Positions 32,004 to 41,200 of a stretch of 64,000 nucleotides of DNA are shown one piece after another (the stretch's first letter is position 1; every line of letters begins with the position of its first letter). A model generated the notes under the pieces. That model saw nothing but the letters and a program-made list of their open reading frames with translations. It had not been told where the DNA came from and ran no database searches. The DNA lies in the NCBI RefSeq assembly GCF_000483125.1, contig NZ_KI519553.1, positions 841,124 to 905,123 of the forward strand. Direction: 5' to 3'. This DNA is from Atopobium fossor DSM 15642. Lineage in GTDB: Bacteria; Actinomycetota; Coriobacteriia; Coriobacteriales; Atopobiaceae. The translations under genes were made by a program, and so were the position numbers.

Positions 32004-35000
32004 CTACCACGTAAACTTACTACTGTTTTTTCTTACTGCATAGCCAACCACACCAACAAGAACACCAAGGGCCATTACAGAAACTACCGCTATAGCGGAG
32101 CTGTCACCTGTTTTGGGCAGTACCTTTGCACTAGCACCAGGCTTTTTGTTAGGCTTAGCGCCAGGAGCTATAGAATCGGTATTGATCTTATCAGACTGTT
32201 GGAAAGTATCAGATTGGCCAGGTTGATTTGGATTGGCAGGAGCTGACAGTAAGGCAAATGCTACCGTTGCAGCACCGTCATTGGATACGATAGCCAATGT
32301 GTGGTTACCAGGCGCAAGAGTCTTAAGATAAGCACCTTTAAGAGTTATTTCTGTACTACCACTCTTGGAGCTGTAGTTGGATGAATCAACTACCTTACCA
32401 TCTATGCAAACTTCTTTAAACTTATCATAGGATGCCTCAGAAACAAACAGGATATCAGTACCATCTGCCACTATGGACGCAGGAGCTTTAATCATCCTGT
32501 AATCGATGGGCTGAGGTGCAAGCTTTGCAAGAGCAAGTTTTGCCGCATAGAGCTTACGAGCGGTCTCATCAATTGTAGCCTGGGCGGCTTTTGCCACTCC
32601 CTCATCCTCATACGTAGAGCTACCTTGGGCCACTACGGTCTGGGCATCCTTAAGCATTGTCTGGAAAGCTGACCATGTCTGCTTAGTAAACTCACTTTGC
32701 TCGATAAGAGAAAACTCTGTCACCATCTTTTCCAAGCCGATTACCGAGGTGGTATACAGGTCGCAATCCTTCTTGTCTCGCTTATGGAAAAGTAAGAAGT
32801 TAGTTGCTTCGGTGCTTACATAATGCTGACTAGTAGCAGCATGAGCAAGATAAAGCTTAGAACCATTTACCTCGCGACTAATGGTATACAAGCCTTTATC
32901 TGCATCAACAGCGGTCAAGGTTAGTTTTTGAGCATCAGAAGTTACCGGAGCCTTAGAACCAGGCTGAGTGACGTTATTGAGGTTAAGATACTTACCTACA
33001 GCGTCATTACCAGCCAAGGTATAGCCTTCAAAATCAGAACCAGTAATAGTCCAAAGCTGTGTAGTAGCGGCAAAACCAGAGTTCAAAAACAATTGATTAT
33101 TGAATACGCGCCCGCCAACCTGATCGGTTGTATTCTTACCATATGCGTAATACAAAATACGTGCGCTATCTTCATGGAAAATCGCATAACTGTCACCAGA
33201 CGTAATACCGTTAGTTACCAAATCATAGGTAGTACCCGCATTCTGATGTTCCTTAGAAAGAGTGTCAGCAAAGCGCTTGGGTATAACAGTGGTCTTACCG
33301 TCTTGTACGGTTACCTCTACAACAGCAAAGCGTTTAATGTTACCAACCTTGACGGTTGCATATACATCTGCCGTACCTGCAGTTTTAGCCGCAAGAATGC
33401 CATTTTCTACAGATACAACCTTGGGGTCTGTAGACTCCCAATCCAGTAGAGCATCTGAAGGGCTATACGTAGGCTTAAGTTCTAATTTATCGCCTGTCGT
33501 GAGATCTGCATATTTGGTATTTAAGCTGATGGAAGGTAATTTATCTGCATGTTCCACCAACAGCCAACCCTCACCCAGCATGTCAGCAACACTTATCTGA
33601 GCGTATTCAATGGTATTGGTAGTGGGGCCATACTCGTAAAGCAAACCAAACTGGTCCAGCTCGGGCAGCTGTGTTACGCAAGAGTATGCAAATGTGCCGT
33701 TGCCCCTAAATTGCTTTTGGTCAGACAGCCAAGTTACACTGCCCTTCTCATCCATATATCCAAGACGAATAACACCAAGGTTACGTTGAACTCTAGGATA
33801 TGAAGCAAGAATCACATGGTCGTAAATCTTATTGTCAGGGCTTACAAGGACACCTTTAATATTGATAAAAGAAACCATGCAGCCGTTACCAGGGTTAGTG
33901 CTCTCCAGCGCATTGTCACGATGGTTAGGACCCCATGTTATGCCACCATCAGAAGAATCCGCATAGCTGATATAGTTAACCTTATTACGAGAGTACATGC
34001 GCAACTTACCGTCGGGTAATGCAACGATTTGCGATTCACTGGTCTTGCCTACACCATTTACCTGCGAGTTAAGATCACCACGCTGCCACGTTTGACCGTT
34101 GTCATCGGAGTAAATGGTGCTTGCGTATTCCTCCCCGCGAGAATTGTCATACAACGGAAAAATAAGACGTTCTTTACCCTTGTACTCAAAAGACAGACCA
34201 CGACCAGGACAAACACCCGTGAATCTCTCACTCACGCTCTTCTTGATGTTTAAGAATTGGGGGTCACCCCATACTAAACCATCATTAGTAACAGTTGCCG
34301 TACGATGCATGATATAAAAAACAGGAAATGCCTTCCATTCGCTATTAAGGAAGAAAAGGTTCTTCTGAACAGACTTAGAACTGGAAAGCTGTTGACACAT
34401 ATCGGGAACAATATTATTGCCCTCACTGATATATATGTTCAGCCAAGCATCAACCCACACTCCGGTATTCTCGTTAGTGTTCTTATCACAGATGGGATGC
34501 AGCGTAACGGTCTTCTCACCCACTATCTTAGGTTCACCAGCTGTGTTGAGATCAACATAGTAGCCATATTGGTCTACCGTTTTAGGAGCGCTCTTGCCCA
34601 CAGCAGCCTTAGCAACAATCATACGGCCTTGATTATCAAAACCAGTAGAACCAGAACCCATTTGATTGCCATGCATAAGACCAACATAAGCAGGGCATGC
34701 ATCTACAACCATATGCACCTTGCCATCGGCAGCTTGCATAATGGATGGATCAATAAAAGAAGCACTGCTTTGACTAGTTGCAGTATGTGCCATATCACCA
34801 TAATAGTTGGTTACTTCCCAGTTCCAGGTTTTACCACCATCTTTGGATAGGCTCACAATGGTATCTAGATTTTGAGGAGAGTCAGCAGAGGTACGCCAGC
34901 GAATATCAGAAGCTGCCAAAATCCAACCATTAGAAAGTGTAGTTAAAGAAGGAATACGGAAGTACTGACTGCCAGTCTCGTGTGTAGAAAACGGCTGATG

Positions 35001-35588
35001 AGCACTTGTACCCGCAAAATGAGTCTGCGCCGGAGCGGAAACTACCGCAGTCTTCTTATATAATCGCATGCCATGCGCACGAGAAGACGAGAAGAAATTG
35101 GTTGGTCCAGCCTCATCAAAGCTCAGAGCCATACCGTTCGCACTAAAAGCATACGTTTTTACGGAACTGTCAAATACAACGGTAAGTACAACTGGCTCAA
35201 CAGAGGTATGGATATTCTTGCTGGTTGCAGTACGTAGATCAAGATAGTAACGAGAATCAACAGACTGGAGGGTAAAGCCGTCACCCACTTTTTTGGCAAT
35301 CCACTCCTGACGAGACGCAGAAAAACTCCCATTGAGTGTCAGGGTCTTACCTTGAACACTACCTGTAACCTTATCTGTATCTCCAGATCCTGTATGATAT
35401 AAAATTCTATTACTTCCTGCAGAAGAAGCGTTGGTGTACAGTGCATATGTTGCACCATCATCAAGGCCATCTTCATCCAAAACATACTCGTAGCTCGTAA
35501 CAGCAAGAGCAACGGTAGGAATAGTACCTAACACCACTCCCATAGCTACCAAAAGAATTAGAGCCCAAGGATTAAAAATCTTTTTCAC
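32004..35588 (-). CDS. nanH: Cell-wall-anchored exo-alpha-sialidase
   Basis: A 1,194-residue secreted enzyme. After a signal peptide (NPWALILLVAMGVVLG) comes a beta-trefoil-like module (about 30-185). The GH33 catalytic domain follows, starting with YFRIPSL near 209 (the Arg that binds the sialate carboxylate) and containing Asp boxes SKDGGKTW, SDDNGQTW and SSDGGITW. Next are a Big-2-like domain (LELKPTYSPSDALLDWES), a second copy of the trefoil-like module, a helical FIVAR-like stretch, the X2-like domain and LPKTGDSS with a hydrophobic tail. It releases sialic acid from host glycans at the cell surface. The GTG at 35588 follows GGGAGG by six bases. No sialate import or nan catabolic genes are nearby, so released sialic acid may not be its own food. 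Confidence 0.93.
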   Translation of the reverse strand: MKKIFNPWALILLVAMGVVLGTIPTVALAVTSYEYVLDEDGLDDGATYALYTNASSAGSNRILYHTGSGDTDKVTGSVQGKTLTLNGSFSASRQEWIAKKVGDGFTLQSVDSRYYLDLRTATSKNIHTSVEPVVLTVVFDSSVKTYAFSANGMALSFDEAGPTNFFSSSRAHGMRLYKKTAVVSAPAQTHFAGTSAHQPFSTHETGSQYFRIPSLTTLSNGWILAASDIRWRTSADSPQNLDTIVSLSKDGGKTWNWEVTNYYGDMAHTATSQSSASFIDPSIMQAADGKVHMVVDACPAYVGLMHGNQMGSGSTGFDNQGRMIVAKAAVGKSAPKTVDQYGYYVDLNTAGEPKIVGEKTVTLHPICDKNTNENTGVWVDAWLNIYISEGNNIVPDMCQQLSSSKSVQKNLFFLNSEWKAFPVFYIMHRTATVTNDGLVWGDPQFLNIKKSVSERFTGVCPGRGLSFEYKGKERLIFPLYDNSRGEEYASTIYSDDNGQTWQRGDLNSQVNGVGKTSESQIVALPDGKLRMYSRNKVNYISYADSSDGGITWGPNHRDNALESTNPGNGCMVSFINIKGVLVSPDNKIYDHVILASYPRVQRNLGVIRLGYMDEKGSVTWLSDQKQFRGNGTFAYSCVTQLPELDQFGLLYEYGPTTNTIEYAQISVADMLGEGWLLVEHADKLPSISLNTKYADLTTGDKLELKPTYSPSDALLDWESTDPKVVSVENGILAAKTAGTADVYATVKVGNIKRFAVVEVTVQDGKTTVIPKRFADTLSKEHQNAGTTYDLVTNGITSGDSYAIFHEDSARILYYAYGKNTTDQVGGRVFNNQLFLNSGFAATTQLWTITGSDFEGYTLAGNDAVGKYLNLNNVTQPGSKAPVTSDAQKLTLTAVDADKGLYTISREVNGSKLYLAHAATSQHYVSTEATNFLLFHKRDKKDCDLYTTSVIGLEKMVTEFSLIEQSEFTKQTWSAFQTMLKDAQTVVAQGSSTYEDEGVAKAAQATIDETARKLYAAKLALAKLAPQPIDYRMIKAPASIVADGTDILFVSEASYDKFKEVCIDGKVVDSSNYSSKSGSTEITLKGAYLKTLAPGNHTLAIVSNDGAATVAFALLSAPANPNQPGQSDTFQQSDKINTDSIAPGAKPNKKPGASAKVLPKTGDSSAIAVVSVMALGVLVGVVGYAVRKNSSKFTW

Positions 35589-35620
35589 CAGCCAGCCTCC
35601 CTTGTATATCGAATACAAAA

Positions 35621-35654
35621 GCATGACATGAGCATGACATGACTTACTCAGTCA
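35621..35654. repeat. Tandem 11-bp repeats and inverted repeat before the sialidase gene
   Basis: GCATGACATGA occurs twice back to back (35621-35631 and 35632-35642), directly followed by TGACT-TACTC-AGTCA, an inverted repeat at 35640-35654. They lie 33 to 66 bases upstream of the GTG start, inside the presumed promoter or leader, so they are candidate operators. Confidence 0.5.
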
Positions 35655-35755
35655 TTACTTATACGATACTGAGGCTTTACATACTTTTGACTAGAGTTTA
35701 ATTGGATTTAGGCGAGCGGTATTCAGTTGTTTAAGAGTTTTATGAAGGCAAAATA

Positions 35756-36727
35756 CTAATGCTTATTATTCTTTTGCCAATCCTGCTTACTGGTCTCTTT
35801 TATCAAATAGACAGGTCGGCCTTTTACCTCTAGGTAAATTTTGGATAAATAGAATCCGATAATACCCAAACCAAAGGTAATGACACCTGTCGCCAACAAG
35901 ATAATAGCCATTAGGGAAGGCCAGCCCGAAACGGGATCACCATACAATCCAGCGCGAATAACAACAAATAAAAGAGCAAGCAGCGCAAAAGACGATGCCA
36001 TAGCGCCAATACCCATGAGCATTTCGAGTGGCTTTACGGTGTAAGCAACAATGCCGTCAAAGGCGTAGTGTACCAAAGACCAAAAGGACCAGTTAGTCTC
36101 TCCTGCCGCACGTCCTACATTGGTGTACTCAACCCATGTAGTAGGATAGCCCACCCAACCAAACAAACCTTTAGTAAAGCGGTTGTACTCTCCACACGAT
36201 AAAACTGCCTCAACAAAGCGCTTGGTCATAATGGAAAAATCACGCGCTCCATCACGTAAATCCAAATCTGTCAAACGAGACATAAGCCCATAAAAACGCC
36301 GAGCAAACCATGAACGAATGGGTGGCTCACCCTTACGAGACGTACGACGTACTGCAATGCGATCATACTCACCCGTGAGGGCTAAATCACACATATGTGG
36401 CAACAAGTTAGGTGGGTCCTGCAAATCTACATCCATAACTGCAATTAGATCACCAGATTGTACTGCAGCTTGTAAACCAGCTAAAAGTGCTGCTTCTTTA
36501 CCAAAATTACGAGAAAAAGAAAGATAGGAAACCTCAGTATGTGCCGCTGCTAATGCTCGTAGCTTAGCCAAGGTACGGTCTCTCGAGCCGTCATCTATAA
36601 ACACGTAGCGCAGCTCTACTCCACGTTTTGCAAGCTCGTCAGTAGCAATGGCTTGCGTAGCTGTGTAAAACAGCTCTACCGTTTGCTCCTCGTTATGACA
36701 AGGAACAACAATAGATAAACGAATCAT
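35756..36727 (-). CDS. Polyprenyl-phosphate glycosyltransferase (GT2, GtrB/DPM-like)
   Basis: A 323-residue membrane protein. The N-terminal GT-A domain has LSIVVPCHNEE, YVFIDDGSRDRT and VMDVDLQDPP (the metal-binding DxD-type motif), and two hydrophobic segments follow near residues 240 and 275, then a basic tail. Relatives load a sugar onto undecaprenyl phosphate for later transfer outside the membrane. The GT39-like protein encoded seven bases upstream is the type of enzyme that uses such a donor. This is the last gene of a four-gene operon starting at 39867. Confidence 0.9.
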   Translation of the reverse strand: MIRLSIVVPCHNEEQTVELFYTATQAIATDELAKRGVELRYVFIDDGSRDRTLAKLRALAAAHTEVSYLSFSRNFGKEAALLAGLQAAVQSGDLIAVMDVDLQDPPNLLPHMCDLALTGEYDRIAVRRTSRKGEPPIRSWFARRFYGLMSRLTDLDLRDGARDFSIMTKRFVEAVLSCGEYNRFTKGLFGWVGYPTTWVEYTNVGRAAGETNWSFWSLVHYAFDGIVAYTVKPLEMLMGIGAMASSFALLALLFVVIRAGLYGDPVSGWPSLMAIILLATGVITFGLGIIGFYLSKIYLEVKGRPVYLIKETSKQDWQKNNKH

Positions 36728-36733
36728 ATTAGG

Positions 36734-38443
36734 CTACGACCTCTCCAAAATAGAAATGGTCCACATGTTTGACTTGTAAGGACGCCAAAACGTTTTTGAT
36801 TCAATAATAGTCGCATCCGTTTGACGAGCAAACTCTTGCGCATAGTGGTCATCATTACCATTAGCAACATAAATCATACGACCATGTTTGGTTTTAGCAT
36901 CTGCAATTACGTTGTCTACCAGCTTAATCGAAGGCGTATATGCTTCATACGCAAGCTTTTCGGTAGGAATGGTAATGGTAGCCTCGGGTACATATATAGA
37001 TAGCGGAGCTGCAGCAACAATGTTGTCTCCTATGTTACCAGCTGCATACACCGGTACTGGTGTTCCATCCTTGGTATACACCACATCACGATAGTAATCA
37101 ACAACTGCCCAGTTATACCAGTCATAACTGCTATTGCAAATCTGTACCTGATTAACAATGCCCAAAAGGGTATAACTAACCACGGCTACACCAAGCAAGA
37201 CCTTTTTGCCGAGAAGCCCTGTGTGAGTGGGCAAAGCATTTGATGAAGCACTTGCGATGTTATCCGTATCATATTCTATCAGCTTGGCAAAAAGCACTGC
37301 GAGTGCCAAACACGCTGCACCTGCCACGCAAGACAGATAACGCGCCTGCATAATGGATTGATGAATAGCAACAGATAAACCCGCGGATAACAAAATAGTG
37401 CTATATAACATTATTAAAGGCATGCACAACTTACCAGAAAGGCAGGCCACAAACCAATTACCTTGTGAAACAACACTACAAGCGCGCTGTTGCTTAAAAC
37501 CCTTTACTGAACTAACGCCATACACAACTGCCGCCAGAACAATGGAAAATAACAGCGCATAAAACGCTATCCGAGGAATAGGTCCTAGAGCTGTGGGATC
37601 ATTGTGATTAACGATGCCGTTAATGGCCACCGTTCGAACCGGAAACTCTAAGAATTCATAGATGGTTTGCGGAAAGTAAAACTCAATCCAGTAGTCATGA
37701 GAAACACCTTTGACCTGTGACATCATGGCATGAATCCAAGGTAGATAAGCTAGCACACACACAAAGGCTCCCACAACAAAGTTACGCAAAGCCTTATAAG
37801 CTCCTTCTACCTTTCTTGACAGCACATAACCAATAGTAATCAGCAATACAAACATGCACGCAAAGGCAGCTATAGCTGCATAGTAATGTGTGTACGCAGA
37901 AGCTAAGGCAAAACCAAAGTTAATAAACCACCAGGAGTGAGGAATACGTATTGTAGCCTTGTTGTCCAGCAATGCTTTACAAATACGCGCAGTATAAATG
38001 AGCACAACCATAGTAAATACAGCCGCCCAAGAATACATACGTATATCAACTGACTCTTGCATGCCCCAAGGGCTCATAAGTGAAAAGAAACAAAATAAGA
38101 CAGCAGTGACAGCGCCATAATCTTTGCGAATATGCGTCCATCCCATCAGTGCTAAAACAGCGGTTCCTACAAGCGAGAAAAGACGCATAGCAAGAATGCT
38201 TTTACCAAACACCATATATACAAGATGCAACATCCAGTAATACAAAACCGGATGCACATCTGCAGCACCAATACGCCAAATATCAAAGAATGATTTGGTA
38301 GCAAGACCTACAGAGTAGCTCTCATCAAACCAAATCTGACCATTAAAAGCATCAACTACATTTACCGCTATGCCCACTACATATACAAATAAAAAGAGCG
38401 TTAACGCTCCTTGTTGCTTTATCCAAGAGATAAGCTTTGCCAT
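36734..38443 (-). CDS. Membrane glycosyltransferase, GT39/ArnT-like
   Basis: A 569-residue multi-spanning protein with about ten hydrophobic segments and a soluble C-terminal domain from about 450. The first external loop holds GQIWFDESYSVGLATKS and DVHPVLYYWMLHLVY, the Asp/Glu and DxHP signatures of GT-C enzymes that transfer sugars from polyprenyl-phosphate donors on the outer membrane face. The target could be a wall polymer or a protein. Its ATG overlaps the stop of the YccF gene by one base (TAATG), and the GT2 gene follows after six bases, so the three are translationally linked. Confidence 0.87.
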   Translation of the reverse strand: MAKLISWIKQQGALTLFLFVYVVGIAVNVVDAFNGQIWFDESYSVGLATKSFFDIWRIGAADVHPVLYYWMLHLVYMVFGKSILAMRLFSLVGTAVLALMGWTHIRKDYGAVTAVLFCFFSLMSPWGMQESVDIRMYSWAAVFTMVVLIYTARICKALLDNKATIRIPHSWWFINFGFALASAYTHYYAAIAAFACMFVLLITIGYVLSRKVEGAYKALRNFVVGAFVCVLAYLPWIHAMMSQVKGVSHDYWIEFYFPQTIYEFLEFPVRTVAINGIVNHNDPTALGPIPRIAFYALLFSIVLAAVVYGVSSVKGFKQQRACSVVSQGNWFVACLSGKLCMPLIMLYSTILLSAGLSVAIHQSIMQARYLSCVAGAACLALAVLFAKLIEYDTDNIASASSNALPTHTGLLGKKVLLGVAVVSYTLLGIVNQVQICNSSYDWYNWAVVDYYRDVVYTKDGTPVPVYAAGNIGDNIVAAAPLSIYVPEATITIPTEKLAYEAYTPSIKLVDNVIADAKTKHGRMIYVANGNDDHYAQEFARQTDATIIESKTFWRPYKSNMWTISILERS

Positions 38444-38811
38444 TACAAAACCTCAGCACCAAAGGGAGCAAGAGAAAGCTGAGCCATCTTAAAAAGCTGT
38501 ATACCAAAAGGAATGCCCACAATGGTCAGGCAATATAGTAATCCTACTATAAAGTAGTACAGCGCCATTATAAAGCCACCGCAGATAAACCAAATAACAT
38601 TGGCTAGCATACTTACACTCGATCCATTCCAAACAATCTGGGATCCAAAGGGCATAAGGGTCAACCGCGCCATCTTAAAGGCTTGTATTCCCAAAGGAAT
38701 ACCTATTATTGTGCAGCAAAATATCACACCAATAAGTAACCAGCCAATAGCAGTGGTAATACCGCCCAAAATAAGCCATACAATATTGCCTACTAATTGT
38801 CCAAAGCTCAC
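38443..38811 (-). CDS. YccF-family small membrane protein
   Basis: A 122-residue membrane protein made of two similar YccF (DUF307) halves. Each half contains a GxxxxxGWLL-type or ALYYFIVGLL helix followed by IIGIPLGIQAFKMARLTLMP or VGIPFGIQLFKMAQLSLAP. The function of the family is unknown. It starts at a GTG eight bases after AAGG and ends overlapping the GT39-like gene. Its place in a glycosyltransferase operon hints at a role in envelope sugar assembly, but that is inference. Confidence 0.92.
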   Translation of the reverse strand: MSFGQLVGNIVWLILGGITTAIGWLLIGVIFCCTIIGIPLGIQAFKMARLTLMPFGSQIVWNGSSVSMLANVIWFICGGFIMALYYFIVGLLYCLTIVGIPFGIQLFKMAQLSLAPFGAEVL

Positions 38812-38826
38812 AGCAAAACCTTATCT

Positions 38827-39867
38827 TTAGTTAAACTTTACAACTTTACCAGCAATACGATATCCACCCATCGTAAGCTTTGTGCCCAGCTTAGTAGGAA
38901 GATTTGTAGCTACACCAACAATGCCCCACCGGCAACGACGATATAGACGATAGTCATATTCACGCAAATCATTCCACAGCTTTGCCAACTCATCCATAGC
39001 ATCCTCATGGTCGGACAGTTTGGAAAAGACCGAACAAATCGCCATCATAATAATGAAATAATTGACCATATAGCTGCGCAACTTCACAGACTTAATATCC
39101 TTATACAAATGATAAGACTTCATCATAATGCGTGTCACGCGCACCTGCTGATCAATACGTCCGGCCATGACCGTCTCGTTAACTGACTGATCTTCTCGGC
39201 CAATAAAATATCGATACAAATCGACATCTAGATAATACAAACGCTCACAGCGAGGTAGAGGCACAAAAGCATAAATGTTATCTACATAAAACGTATGCGC
39301 AGGCAGTGGTGTGCCACCATTAGCACGCAAAACATCCGTACGATAACATAGCGAATGCATAAGAAGGTTTTGCCACATATGAAAGTGTCCAACCTCGTTC
39401 CATGCAAAAATCTTATCTACCGGCAAAATGCTACGGTATGACACAAAGTTACGCGTACTATCCGCAGTGTGCTCATAGACATAGTTAGAAATAACGAGGT
39501 CAAGATGTTCGTTATCTGTCTCGGACTGACGCAGCTTGTCCAACAAAGCTGCCAGCGCATCTTTATCCAGCCAGTCATCTGAATCTACAACTTTATAAAA
39601 CGTGCCATCTGCTGCTTGCAAACCAGCCAATACGGCCATACCATGACCGCCATTAGGTTGATGAACAGCACGAATAAGCTCGGGGTACCGCTGCTCCCAC
39701 TCATCTGCCTTCTGAGCTGTGTTATCACGCACAGAGCCATCGTCCACAATAATAATCTGAATATCTTCGGCGTACTTTGCACCCTCCAAAATAGATGTAA
39801 TGCATCGATCCATATACTCAGCCGAATTAAAGCATGGAATGCCAAAACTCAAAATTTTTTGTGTCAT
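38827..39867 (-). CDS. Family 2 glycosyltransferase
   Basis: A 346-residue cytoplasmic GT-A glycosyltransferase. Motifs are LSFGIPCFNSAEYM, IIIVDDGSVRDNT, HQPNGGHGMAVLAGLQ and the DxD motif KVVDSDDW. No membrane segments are evident; the C-terminal third is basic and helical and may sit on the membrane. It is the first gene of the operon with YccF, the GT39-like and the GtrB-like proteins, which together probably decorate a wall polymer. The sugar is not predictable. Confidence 0.9.
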   Translation of the reverse strand: MTQKILSFGIPCFNSAEYMDRCITSILEGAKYAEDIQIIIVDDGSVRDNTAQKADEWEQRYPELIRAVHQPNGGHGMAVLAGLQAADGTFYKVVDSDDWLDKDALAALLDKLRQSETDNEHLDLVISNYVYEHTADSTRNFVSYRSILPVDKIFAWNEVGHFHMWQNLLMHSLCYRTDVLRANGGTPLPAHTFYVDNIYAFVPLPRCERLYYLDVDLYRYFIGREDQSVNETVMAGRIDQQVRVTRIMMKSYHLYKDIKSVKLRSYMVNYFIIMMAICSVFSKLSDHEDAMDELAKLWNDLREYDYRLYRRCRWGIVGVATNLPTKLGTKLTMGGYRIAGKVVKFN

Positions 39868-39926
39868 TATGTCTCTTTATCGTCGGTTATAGGACTCGAT
39901 TTTCCTATCTGAAAAATCGTCTGTGG

Positions 39927-39980
39927 TTTATTGTACCCGAAGTGATTTATTGTGCCTGAAGTGTTTTACTGCGAAATATG
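39927..39980. repeat. Tandem 19-bp repeats upstream of the PfkB gene
   Basis: TTTATTGTACCCGAAGTG (39927-39944) and TTTATTGTGCCTGAAGTG (39946-39963) differ at two bases, with a third, degraded unit (TTTACTG) starting at 39965, all in 19-base steps. They lie in the divergent gap between the glycosyltransferase operon and pfkB, so they may be regulator sites for one or both. Confidence 0.55.
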
Positions 39981-40057
39981 TTCATCTGGTTACACCAAGA
40001 AAGTGTATGGCGGATAATAGACACGATAAGGACAGCTTCTACATAAGGCTGGTAAGT

Positions 40058-40963
40058 ATGATTTACACCGTCACTTTTAATCCTGCACTGGACTACGTTG
40101 TTCGCCTAGACAAGCTTATTCCTGGCGAAATTAACCGTGTACACTACGAAAATGTTATGCCTGGTGGTAAGGGTATTAACGTATCTATTGTGCTGGGTAA
40201 CCTGGGGCATACTTCCTGTGCTCTTGGATTTACCGCTGGCTTTACCGGAGAAGCTTTGGAAAAATTGGTTGCTGCACATGGCTGCAAGACCCAATTCATC
40301 CACACGCAAACAGGTATGACACGCATTAATGTTAAGGTTAAGGCTAGCGAAGAAACCGAGATTAACGGCATAGGCCCTCATATTACTGCCGCAGAGCTGC
40401 AGCAATTATTTAGTCAACTCGATCAGCTAACTGCCAAAGACATACTTATTATTTCTGGTAGTGTTCCTCGCGTATTGCCCTCTGATATGTATGAGCAAAT
40501 TATGGCTCGTCTAGCAAATCGTGGCATAGAAATCATCGTAGATGCAGAGCTTGATTTGTTGCTTAACGTACTGCAATACCACCCCTTCCTTATTAAGCCC
40601 AACAATCATGAGCTGGGAGCCATCTTTAATGTGGAACTCACAACTCGTGATGAGGTCATCCCATATGCTAAAAAATTACAAGAAAAAGGTGCACGTAACG
40701 TACTCATTTCTATGGCCGGAGAAGGTGCTGTATTTGTTTCCGAGAAGGGCGAGCAATTTCAATCTCCCGCACCTAAGGGAACCTTAGTTAATTCCGTTGG
40801 CGCAGGTGACTCTATGGTTGCGGGATTTGTTGCTGGCTGGCTTGAGAGCAATGGAAATCCCACGGTTGCTTTTCGTACTGGTGTATGTACTGGTTCTGCA
40901 AGTGCATTTTCTGCAGATTTTGCCACACGAGAAGAAGTCAACGCACTACTTGCAACGCTGTAG
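40058..40963 (+). CDS. PfkB-family sugar kinase, 1-phosphofructokinase type
   Basis: A 301-residue ribokinase-fold kinase. It begins MIYTVTFNPALDYVVRLD, the start typical of FruK/LacC enzymes, then MPGGKGINVSIVLGNLGHTS, KPNNHELGA and the catalytic anion-hole motif SVGAGDSMVAGF. FruK converts fructose 1-phosphate to fructose 1,6-bisphosphate; tagatose-6-phosphate kinase (LacC) is the main alternative. The start is placed at the ATG at 40058 by homology, since the frame is open back to 39923 without a ribosome-binding site. It stands alone; the fructose-type PTS in this window is 17 kb away and probably serves a different substrate. Confidence 0.9.
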   Translation: MIYTVTFNPALDYVVRLDKLIPGEINRVHYENVMPGGKGINVSIVLGNLGHTSCALGFTAGFTGEALEKLVAAHGCKTQFIHTQTGMTRINVKVKASEETEINGIGPHITAAELQQLFSQLDQLTAKDILIISGSVPRVLPSDMYEQIMARLANRGIEIIVDAELDLLLNVLQYHPFLIKPNNHELGAIFNVELTTRDEVIPYAKKLQEKGARNVLISMAGEGAVFVSEKGEQFQSPAPKGTLVNSVGAGDSMVAGFVAGWLESNGNPTVAFRTGVCTGSASAFSADFATREEVNALLATL

Positions 40964-41090
40964 CATCACCGTTTGTTTTATATAACAACCGTTTAACAAT
41001 TTTATATAGCTGAAAATTTATACACTAAAGTTCATTTTTATTCATATAATAAGATGAATTATGTTTGTTTATTCATTTTGAGGAATAACA

Positions 41091-41129
41091 ATGTTAGATT
41101 TAATTATCATCGTTCACCAAAATACATAG
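41091..41129 (+). CDS. Possible 12-residue leader peptide
   Basis: TTGAGGAATAACA is followed by an ATG and the peptide MLDLIIIVHQNT, then TAG, ending 71 bases before the C1 protease start. The site spacing is ideal, and an ATTCAT/ATGAAT inverted repeat (41040-41059) lies just upstream. No run of one regulatory codon is present apart from three Ile. It may be chance. Confidence 0.25.
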   Translation: MLDLIIIVHQNT

Positions 41130-41200
41130 TTTTTGCTATTTCATCCGTGTTACATATCGGTAGTACGAGTTTTTATCAATCCTTGTTTTGAGGAGGCCCG

